Source of the DNA: Vesta saturnalis
Lineage: Eukaryota > Arthropoda > Insecta > Coleoptera > Lampyridae
Direction: 5' to 3'
Length of the DNA stretch: 64,000 bases
Assembly: GCA_036346205.1 (NCBI GenBank)
Contig: JARFJB010001819.1
Coordinates: 2,878,001-2,942,000 of the forward strand
The position numbers were made by a program, and so were the translations under genes. Each line of letters opens with the position of its first letter. Position 1 is the stretch's first letter. A model generated the notes under the pieces. The model searched no databases, had not been told where the DNA came from, and saw only the letters and a list, made by a program, of their open reading frames with translations. This document shows, one piece after another, positions 55,004-64,000 of this stretch.

Positions 55004-57986
55004 TACGTTAACCTTGTCGTCTCGTTTGCAAGCATGTAACCATTGTTTGTTTAAATTATCGTCTTTACGAAAACGAAAGAACATTAAATCTTTATTATAA
55101 TGTTTAGACTAATTGTCTGCGTTACAAGTAGCAACAGCACAACGCACATTTGTGGCAGCCAATAACACTAATCCTCAACAAAATTCAGTAATAAAATCAG
55201 GAACCGTACGTAAACATGCACTTCGCACCAGAATTACTCTCCAGCTCATGCCACCAGCTCCGCCCACTATGCGCAATATCCTATCTTCTGTTTCTTGTAT
55301 CATGAGTTTTGCTCAAATTGTACTTTATAGAGGGGGTTAAGTACATTTTGTTAATATCTCAAAAACTGAACTTTATTGAAAAAAGCTAAAAAACTTTTAT
55401 TAAAGATAATTAACCATTAAACAAGGTTTCTTTAATGCCATCCAATCTTAGATAAGGTTTTAATATGAAACGAAATGAGGGTTAAAAATTAGTTTAAACA
55501 TCTTATGTAAGTAGTCAAATTAAAACGGACAAACAGTTAATATAGCCTGGATTTTCATATTTGACAAACGAAGATGAAACGTCAGTATTATAGTAATATA
55601 AATTTAAGTAGAACTCGAGTCCACGGTCTCGCGTTTCGATTCAAATCTCATTATGTATTTATTGTTTTAATTTAGTTGTTATATTAAACTAATAAGGTAA
55701 CAGTTATTATTTGTACCTATAGTCATACTTTATAAATAATGGAAACATACAAAAATGATATAGGTATAGAAAAAATATTCAAAATTAGGAGGTCTTCACA
55801 GCGACATAATAAAAGATGTATGCTGCTGAAAGAAAAATTTTGAAGCGTCGCAACAACAGCGCCGTGAAGATATTTTTTGTATTTCTATCCTGCCTTCTAG
55901 TAAAACTAAGTAACAATGTAACGTTTTTTTAAATAATTTATTTTTCTCAGCTGTTTCCCAACAAAACTCATTTCTCCAGTTATATCGATCACACTGTATA
56001 TTTAAATTTGCCATTCGTATCTATAAATTAAAATAAAATTTAGAAACCAGCTTGACCAAAAATCATTTTGCGCTTTTTAGTCGGGATTTCAGAGTACTGG
56101 CAGTGTACTTAAATTAAAAAACGTAATTTGTACTGAACCACCCCTTTATAGTGAAACGGGCTTAATAATATAGTCCAAACGCCAATAATGAACTTTTTTA
56201 CTACGTTAATGTACAAGAAAGTTAGTTTTATTACATGCTAACTAAGACTACTTTCCATTCCTTCTATAGTTTCTATTGTTCCGTTGAAGTGCTATATGTA
56301 ATATGACACAATTGTATCTTAAGCTAAAAGCTTGGAAAACGGGGCCCTTCTTCATTTTACATTTAATGAAATGCAAATGATAAATTGATGAACTGTCATA
56401 TTGTTGTTAGAAATCGCTGAAAGCAACCCCTTCCTCTACAAGTGAAGTATTATACATTACAATCAATATTTTTGAATGTACTCAATTTAATAAGACTCAT
56501 TTATGTCTAATTTCCTATTCCCACTTTAGATATGTCTATCTTATGCTCTTAAATAATGTTGTTGAGAATATAAAAATAAAATCACATACTCGGTAGATGT
56601 ATAAACATTGAAATTCAATAAAATTAGGGCTGATGTCGCGGTTGGAAAATGCGGGTGAGAGCAGAAGGCTTTAACTAGTTGTATCTGTTGCGACTTCTCT
56701 GTTCGTTCTATTGATTTTGTATCTGTGTAACTTCCTGTTGTCTAATTTCTGTTTTTTGTTCGTTTTAATAAAAGTATCCCCAATATTCCGGACTTTATTG
56801 ATATATTGCTAAATTGTGAGTTGGATTTTTACCTACGGGATTGTGTATATAATCGAAATTTTAACACTTAAAAATAACTGGAGCAATATTCTTCCTACCT
56901 GTGGCTCCATCTTAACGTGAACAGTAAACGTAATCTGATTCATCGATAAAAATTATCGCTCTCTCCTTATTCTTTGTCGCGTTTTTTTCTTTCACAAACC
57001 TATTTACCCGCCCGTTCTGCCAAGAACATTAATTATGTACTTCCGTATGGAGAAGGAGGGACCTTATGGATTATTTTTACATTAGGTATGGAAACTTCTG
57101 GATAATCGGTTTATTGATTGTTTGCAAATTTTCTTTTATTAGATTTTCATAATGCTAGATTCTTTTTGGAAGTTTTACGGGTTTCGATCTTTTAATGCAT
57201 GAGTGATTTATGGCGCGTGTGCATATGAATTCTCTTTTCCTCTGAGAAAAGGTAAGAATTTATATTAAACAAAATTTATGCAGACAGCTTACGGAATATA
57301 GCGGGTGGTGCATTATTGACTATTTCCATTCATATTTAACGGCTGAAATTAGAATATTAAGTGGAGATAACGAAAAATATTTATTTTCCTATCACATTAT
57401 ACCTTTGGTATTAATAATTTGAATTCATAGGAGGTTTTCTGCTGGACAAACGAAGTGATCTTACAAAGATAATTGGCGATAATAGCACCTGTATATAATC
57501 AAGCATTGAGTGTTTAACTGGTCGTCTGTATTTAATTTGAAATCTCTCCAAATTGGGTTAAGTTAACGTAATGTAATTAATTTAAAAAAGGATCTAATAC
57601 TAGTCTAGTTAAGCGATTGTTCATTTCATTAAAGTGTTTTAATAAAATTAAGGTAATAGAGTAATTTCATTGCATGAATATCAATTTTCCCTGCCGATCA
57701 ACATAAAATGATTTGCACTATTTGTAACACTCATAGTGGTTGACCAATTCAACATACTTTCTTATAATGTAAATAATTAGTAACGTTTTTTTGTACATAT
57801 CGCAACAATATCACCAGTTCTTTTCCAAACAAAAGTGAATCATAAAAAAATTCAATGTTTGTAATGATGTCTACTAGCGTAAAACGCTAAATTTGAGTGT
57901 TTTCCTACTGTTAACCAATATCAATATGTACAAAGGAAATGATCCATACATAAATATATTCAGTATGGTGAAGTCAAAGTAGTGTA
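55004..57986. other. AT-rich gene-free stretch
   Basis: No recognisable gene. About 55350-55440 resembles 23940-24010, so a dispersed repeat is likely. Open frames at 55113 and 55796 have no family resemblance. Confidence 0.5.
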
Positions 57987-58456
57987 CAGTGCATCCCATT
58001 TTGGTTGAGACAGCCAGATATCTCGGTTGTTATTGAAGATAGAACCTTGCGGTTTCCGCGGTCCTGTGCCACTTTTTTGTGAAAACTCAATATTGCCTGA
58101 ACGGATTTTGCCTAACTTCTTTCATTTATAAATTACAAGGTGTTTTTGAAAATCCACACTTTTTGGATCCCCTCCATATCTAAGAAGTTTCTCAGCGATA
58201 ATGTCAAATTGAAAACTTGTCCCATAGAGAATTTTACGTAGAATCCAGGGGCGCACTCAATTTTTTTTTCGGGGTATCGTTATGGAGATAAGACTCAAAC
58301 TTATGATTTTTTCAATGCAACACCCTGTATTTTATTATCTCATTAAATTACTTTTTTTTCCTTCGAAATGATATATAATATATAAACATGAAGTTTTCAA
58401 AAATGCTCCAAAATTACTAAAACATTGAATTTTAATAGAGTGCCATGGATTTCAAA
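57987..58456 (+). repeat. Left inverted repeat of the 58-kb mariner
   Basis: Pairs with 59938-60406. It includes the internal phrase AACACCCTGTATTTTATTAT near its inner third. Confidence 0.9.
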
Positions 58457-58652
58457 GTTTTACTACAGGGATTATTATTTGTGATTTTTTTATAGTAGGT
58501 CATGGATGCTACAAACACTGTTGTTGACTTTTGGAGCATTGTTTTATCAAGTGACTGTGGAGAAATCAACACATCTGCTGTCATGATGATAAATTTTGAT
58601 GCGTTTTATTGTGTTTGTGTTTGGCGATTTTGTTAATTTGTGAAATTTTATA

Positions 58653-59771
58653 ATGGCTGAAAGATTTTTTCAGAACAACGAAAAGTATGATATACAATGT
58701 TTCAATCAATGCCATGAAAATGTTGACGAAGCATTAGAATTATATTTAAACAGGTAAACTAGTGATTTACAATAAGACATTATATGACATTGTTTTTAAA
58801 ATGTTAGATATCCAGAGAGGCGTCAACCTAGTCGAAAAACGATATTTCGACTAAAAAATAATCTACTAAATTATGGTGCGTATTCTAAACCCTGACCCAA
58901 AACGCATAACAAGGAAAATAATGAAGTGAATGAAATAAATATCTTAGCCAGCGTCCGTGTCTCTCCTCAGACTTCTTGTACGAAGTTAGAAAATGACACT
59001 GGCGTTCCACGATCACGGATACAAAGGATTTAAAAAAACACAAATTGAAACCCTACAAAGTGAATATTGTCCAGCATTTATACCCTGGTGATGCAGTGAG
59101 GCGTGTGAATTTCTGTAATTGGTTTTGAACCAAACTCGAAGGGACAATAATTTTGCGAGTAAACTCATATGGTCAGACGAAGCCCATATAAGCAGTGCCG
59201 GTTTATTTAACAGGCAAAATACAAGGCACTGGTATGATGAAAACCAACACCTAATTTTGAGCAACAACAACAGGGTCGATTTGGTTTTAATGTAGCCTGT
59301 TTCTTATTGGGACATCAATAAAATACCGCATTTTTGAAGGGCTCTCAACGCGAATAGGTACTTGCAATTTTAGAAGAAGTAATACCAGAATTCTGGAGAA
59401 TGTTCCCTCGCCATATCTTAATGCCATTTACTTCCAACAAGACGGTGCCCCTGCCCACAATTCGAGGTTGATTGTGCCGTTTTAGAAGAAACTTTCCAGG
59501 ACCATTGGATTGGAACAAATGGACCCATTAGGTGGCCTGCAAGGTCACCTGATTTGTCAGTGTTGGACTTTTTTTGTGGGGTTTTTTGAAAAATAAAATA
59601 TACGGTAAGAGGCACAATAATATTGAAGAACTTCGTGCAACAACAGAGGCAGTTTTCCAGAATTTACAAAATCGGCCTTTCATAATTTTAAATGCATTAA
59701 GACGTATTAAGAAATTGTGTCAATTGTGTGTTAGGGAAAATGGACATCAATTTGAACAATTCAATGAATAA
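58653..59771 (+). pseudogene. Mariner-superfamily transposase pseudogene
   Basis: ATG 58653 (MAERFFQNNEKYDIQ). The N-terminal part reads RYPERRQPSRKTIFRLKNNL with a Pro-Lys stop, then NEVNEINILASVRVSPQTS, IQRI and KVNIVQHLYPGDAVRRVNFC in shifting frames. The catalytic motifs all survive in some frame: LIWSDEAHIS (first Asp), FQQDGAPAHNSR (second) and WPARSPDLSVLDFFLWG (third, DD41D-like). The C-terminus NNIEELRATTEAVFQNL ends at 59771. At least five frameshifts. Same superfamily as the copies at 6.9 and 12.3 kb, but a different subfamily by inverted-repeat sequence. Confidence 0.85.
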
Positions 59772-59937
59772 ATTACCGAATATTTTCGAAATGAAATAGT
59801 ATGAGTAAATATTTAATTAGTTGCTTATTCTACATTATGAACTTTTTATTACTATTTATTTGTTGCTATTAGTATTGTTCTTGTTCCTTTCATGGAATAA
59901 TCACAAGTAGTATTACTTCAATTTGAACTTTTTTTGT

Positions 59938-60406
59938 ATGAAAAATCCATAGCCTACTATTAAAAATCAATGTTTTAGTGATTTTGGATGAAGAATTTAT
60001 GTTTATATATTATATATCATTTTGAAGGAAAAAAAAATAAGGAATTTAATGAGGTGATAAAATACAGAGTGTTGCATTGAAAAAATCATAAGTTTGAGTC
60101 GTATCTCCATAACCATACCCCGAAAAAAAAAATTGAGTGCGTCACTGAATTCTACATAAAATTCTCTATGGGAGAAGTTTTTAATTTGACATTATCGCTG
60201 AGAAGCGTCGTAGATATGGAGGGGGTCCAAAAAGTGTGAATTTTTAAAAAACGCCCTGTAACTTATGAACGAAAGAAGTTAGGAAAAATCCGTTCAGGGC
60301 ATCTTGAGTTTCACAAAAAAGTGGCACACGATCGCGAAAACCGCAAGGTTCTATCTTCAACAACAACCGACATACTTGGCTGTCTCAACCAAAATGGGAT
60401 GCACTG
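59938..60406 (-). repeat. Right inverted repeat of the 58-kb mariner
   Basis: Reverse-complement partner of 57987-58456. Confidence 0.9.
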
Positions 60407-60735
60407 TACACTGTTTCCCATTTTGGTTGAAATTGTAGGGCATCTCGTTTGCGAGCAAGGATAGAAAGGTGCGGTTTTCGCGACCCTCTTCTACTTTTTC
60501 ATGCGACAGACTGTCATAGTCCTATTAGTATTTGAGATACAGGGTGAAATTCAAAATTTCCACATTTTAACCACTCCTCGTAACTGCTTTGCCTTGTAAT
60601 TTATCGAAATGGTGAAAAGTGGGTCTTATACAGAATTTTCCGTAAAATTTAGTTTTGCCCGCAAAAAGGCAGTTTCTTCGCAATAAACCAAAGTTTTGTT
60701 TTTTTAAATGTAACACCCTGTATATTTTATTATAT
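60407..60735 (+). repeat. Solo terminus of a sister mariner family
   Basis: Directly after the right TA border the sequence reads CACTGTTTCCCATTTTGGTT, a diverged version of the 57987 terminus. It follows the same overall plan (TTGCGGTTTTCGCG-like middle, ending AACACCCTGTATATTTTATT). No transposase or second end accompanies it. Confidence 0.7.
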
Positions 60736-62943
60736 AATAAAGCTTAATTTCAGCCTTCAAAAATACACATTGTGTGGCACTTCTTTTGTATTATTAACCT
60801 CAAAAATGAATGTTACGTTAATTTAACATTTGGCCATGAAAAAACAGGGTTAAGAGTTAGGAAGTTTTATGCAAAAACACAAAATTAAAAACTAAACATA
60901 ATATCTACAACTTTACAAGCGTAATATAAATTACTAGAGTAGAAATACTTTCAGAAAAACACAATGAGTCATGAAAAGCTGTGCGAAAATCAGCTGGTTT
61001 GCCAGTGGCGTTGCACGAAAATTTCATAAATGGGTTATGGGGTTAAACAGAAATGTTACAAATTGAAGTTAAACCAAGCGATAATTTATATAAGACTATG
61101 TTTTGTGAAATTTAGCAATTATAGCTTAGTTTACACGATAACACGATTACAAATAGGCGCAGTTTTGTTTTGGAGCTCCTTGAATACTTGTCATCAACAA
61201 TGTCTGCTGAATAACTTTATTTACAGAATAACAAAATGATCTATACAAAAGTACAATCTTATAATTTATCCTAAACTACTGTAAAATGATACATGTACCC
61301 CGCAAAGCATGAAAGAAACCTTAATATCCGGCTCTTTGAGGGACAGTTTAATAGTATGCCGAATGTGTTGAAACTTAGTAAACTAAATATACTATTTGAA
61401 ACCCCCCCAAAAAAGCATATTGTATTTTAGAAAACTATGTAAACGAATTCACATTAATTAAAACGTAGATGTGTATAACAAAAGCAAATTAATAACACAA
61501 GTAGTAAAGGAACAAGGAGTAATCGCACCAGATTCTTATTAGTTTGAATGCGATTACTTATTACTTTGGTTTAGGAGTAAATTATTTAAAAATTCTTTTT
61601 TAATTTATTTATTCACAAACAGAATATAAAATGAACACGTAAATATTTACAGAAATATAAAATGCTAACTCACAAAAATGAATTGAGAAATATAATTAAA
61701 TCTTGCACTAAAATTATGCCACAAACAACTTATGACACAAATCTAATCATAGGAAATTACAATTTAAAGTTTATTTTAGTGTACTAAGTAAAATTCTGGT
61801 AAATAGGTTATCATAAATACATACAAAACAATTAAGAAATGATAGATTTTGTTTTAGGGTTTAAACAATTGAATCAACACACTTCATTTTGGTTGAAACT
61901 ACACATTCACCTTAGTTTTATAAAATTCACAAAACATTAAATAGTTCACGATATAAGGTGTGTTTCATTGTAACCGAACAAGTTGCAAAGTACCTATAAT
62001 GTGTGTAAATTGTCAATATTCCTAATAAATTATTTATTCTGTGCTCGGTCCTGCTTGTTGTAAGTCAGAGTCAGGCAATAGAGAAATTCCAAGATCCTCA
62101 TCTTCATCATCGGAAGATTCTTCAGTAGATTGATCTGAATCGCCTGTATTCAAACGAATCTAAATCATCATATGATTTGTCAAACATGTGTTCTTTGTAC
62201 TTTGTACTTTATCAACATGTGTATATGTTTGCCCAATCTTCAGGAGTTATCGCAAATTTTTCTTCAGCTAATTTTATTACATCCTTTAATTTAAAGGTAG
62301 TATTTCTAGATGCAACGTACTGCTTCACTGCAGCCCATATTTTTTTCAATTGGGTTTAGTTCTGATGATACGAAGTCTAACACTATATGGTCATGTTTTG
62401 CTAATTCAGTATCTAAAATATACTGTTTGCACTTTTACTTATGCTCCTTGATTTTATTTACAACACATTTTGATTGAAGAAGATGCATAATTGAATGTTG
62501 ACGAAGCCACATAATCATATCGTACCATTTTTGGTCATGGATGTTGGATCTTTATTTAATTACCATGATTGTATATGATGCATTATCGATGACAAGTGCA
62601 GCTCGCTTTGATATATTCGGCAACAGTGCTTCTGAATTATAAAATTGGTATGGTTCATATCGTGGTAATTCCATATTTAAATTAATAAGATTTAGTTTTA
62701 GACGACAATTATGATAATGATCTGTACCTGATTTGAACATATAGTGCATTAACAAAACCTTTAGATCACAGCATGTACCATGATAACACGTGGACATTTG
62801 CCAATAGGTTTTTAAAACCCAAGTAGAATTATCTGTCCAATTTGGTTTAGAGACAACTGTTGATATAAGTCATCTGTAAATAATTGGTCTCTTATCTTGA
62901 ATGCATTGTGCAGTTGACGTAATAATTGATACGCTTTAAGCGT

Positions 62944-62951
62944 ATGTCATA
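62944..62951. other. Left target-site duplication ATGTCATA
   Basis: Matches 63826-63833. The uninterrupted sequence is present in copy 1 at 45242-45249. Confidence 0.9.
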
Positions 62952-63825
62952 AATGAACTGTTATACTACCTAATGGACTCGTCCATTTAAACAAGTTGTT
63001 GTGTCAGGGCAATCAGACAAAGATAATTTTAGAACTAATGTCAGTATCTCGTTCTAATAAGTTTGTTTTAATTTCGTGGTTAAATGTCAAAATGTATTGT
63101 TTAATAATTGTTAGTTTTATATTCGTTTATGTAATAAGTAGGTATGTTGTAGTACTAAGTTTATACTATAAGGCAGCTTGTATCACATTGTTATATTAGT
63201 TAATTTTAATATGTTATTTTGGTTTAGATTAAATGAATGTAAATATAATGTTTTAAGCAAATTATAATTAGGTACAGGTGGGACGCGATTAGAAAAACGA
63301 GTCCATATTTGTTGATTTTGGTTTAGATTAAATGAATGTAAATATGTTTTAAGCAAATTATAATTAGGTACAAACATATTACAGTATCTTAAACTATAAA
63401 AGCAATCATTTAAGATATCAGAAAAAGTAATTGCATATTTACATTGTAATCAGTAAAAGCAATATATATGAACGGACTTTGTACAATCTTATGATTTCAC
63501 TTTTTTTAAATCGTCTCAACTAAAATTGTATGTTGACAATTTTCTACTATTTTTCTCATTTCTTCTATTTATGACGGACAAATTTACATACAATAAACAT
63601 GAAATTTTCAATCGCCATTTTATAGCATTTTTATTTAGTATATGTCAATAACATAAAATAATTGTTTAAAGAAGTAGAAATTGAGTGCAACCCATGTATC
63701 CACATATATCTAAATAAGATAGAAAGAGACAATTATACGTCCACACTGCGGGTTGCCTAACTTCCAATTTTGCCTCACTTTCATGGATATACGCATCCCT
63801 TCCAGGTAGTATATACAGTTCATTG
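62952..63825. mobile_element. hAT-like MITE, 874 bp, with 8-bp target duplication
   Basis: Left end AATGAACTGTTATACTACCT, right end the reverse of CAATGAACTGTATATACTAC. Flanked by ATGTCATA on both sides. The paralogous locus at 45242 has the same sequence uninterrupted, a related empty site that proves the insertion. Inside, a block of about 105 bp is tandemly duplicated (GTTTTAAGCAAATTATAATT at about 63250 and 63345). Non-coding. Confidence 0.93.
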
Positions 63826-63833
63826 ATGTCATA
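63826..63833. other. Right target-site duplication ATGTCATA
   Basis: Pairs with 62944-62951. Confidence 0.9.
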
Positions 63834-64000
63834 TGATTCCATCAGAACCTTCCTTTTATCAACAGTGTTGCACCATCTACAAATTTATGCAATAAGTTAA
63901 TATGAGTGAATGTCACAAATAGTTATATGACTTACCGAAAACCCAATTTTTTAATAATGTTTCCCAAAGTCGAAAGTCCACCCTTAAAATCAATACCCCC

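Larger units (their letters stand above)
57987..60406 (+). mobile_element. Mariner-like element with inverted repeats of about 470 bp
   Basis: CAGTGCATCCCATTTTGGTT at 57987 is matched in reverse ending at 60406, both bordered by TA (57985-57986, 60407-60408). The arms (57987-58456 and 59938-60406) stay paired for about 470 bp, sharing ACCGCAAGGTTCTATCTTCA, CAGCGATAATGTCAAATT and AAAACATTGA landmarks, with many small differences. The element is 2.42 kb. Confidence 0.92.
60930..64000 (-). pseudogene. IS630-like element, copy 2 (degraded, reaches the window edge)
   Basis: Homologous to 43310-45420 in the same orientation. Coding remnants lie in 62044-62940 and 63826-64000. It has many small deletions that break every frame. 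Two features are better preserved than in copy 1: the codon for the first catalytic Asp reads GAT (62869-62871 region), and a segment of about 105 bp (62385-62490) coding for KIKEHK-stop-KCKQYILDTELAKHDHIVL is retained, which copy 1 has lost. The LPPYHPELNPIE motif is damaged here. A hAT-like MITE is inserted at 62952. Confidence 0.85.

Noticed and set aside
54864..55340. Possible small gene downstream of piggyBac (55113-55340)
   Set aside because: Low-complexity, no motif, no start context; not supported.
61030..61239. Open frame of 69 codons also present at about 43430
   Set aside because: It falls in the non-coding 3' part of the duplicated element and the frame differs between the two copies; similarity is due to the duplication.

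Overview
This window is AT-rich, repeat-dense eukaryotic DNA, almost certainly from an insect. The mix of elements points that way: DD41D mariner-like elements, piggyBac, PIF/Harbinger, a foldback element of the FB/NOF type, Jockey-clade LINEs, hAT-type MITEs and a tRNA-derived SINE. The reading is from sequence pattern alone and no species is named. I found no ordinary single-copy cellular gene. Every coding stretch with a recognisable family is transposon-derived, and nearly all are broken.

Layout. 0-6 kb: gene-free AT-rich DNA with a hairpin and a (TA)n tract. 6.2-8.8 kb: a DD41D mariner with very long inverted repeats and an almost intact transposase. 10.4-11.2 kb: a palindromic MITE. 11.8-14.2 kb: a decayed piggyBac with a second DD41D mariner inside it. 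14.4-20.0 kb: a dead Harbinger (HARBI1-like) gene split at a TTAA by a 2.6-kb piggyBac and further broken by a foldback hairpin and a duplication of its 5' part. 20.3-22.2 kb: a 5'-truncated Jockey-like reverse transcriptase. 25.7-27.2 kb: a GC-richer relic of a LINE ORF1 (zinc-knuckle gag), followed by a PHD-like ORF1 fragment and two SINE copies in opposite orientation. 30.2-34.5 kb: a 4.3-kb foldback whose arms are degenerate tandem repeats, with a triplicated hairpin unit of about 390 bp in its left arm. 34.5-42.2 kb: a foldback transposon with 161-bp tandem repeats in its terminal arms, coding for a MULE/NOF-like transposase joined to a USP-like ubiquitin-hydrolase domain. 42.3-45.8 kb: two intron-containing IS630/Tc1-like DDE transposase pseudogenes. 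47-50 kb: a hAT-like MITE and a third mariner relative. 50.2-55.0 kb: a tRNA-like hairpin, a solo piggyBac end, a Jockey LINE with its poly(A) tail, and a piggyBac whose only visible lesion is a 10-bp tandem duplication. 58.0-60.7 kb: a fourth mariner relative with about 470-bp inverted repeats and an adjacent sister-family terminus. 60.9-64 kb: a second copy of the 43-45 kb element carrying a hAT MITE with an 8-bp target duplication.

How the pieces relate. The window is a stack of insertions whose order can be read: piggyBac into Harbinger, mariner into piggyBac, MITE into the IS630-like copy. The 34.5-42.2 kb element is the most unusual object. It combines tandem-repeat foldback arms, a MULE-type catalytic core and a deubiquitinase-like C-terminal part, and it abuts a second foldback of similar plan with no coding sequence. 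The four piggyBac termini share one design (TTAA, about 14 nt, then a palindrome of about 15-20 bp) with a different palindrome in each, which looks like diverging transposase-binding sites.
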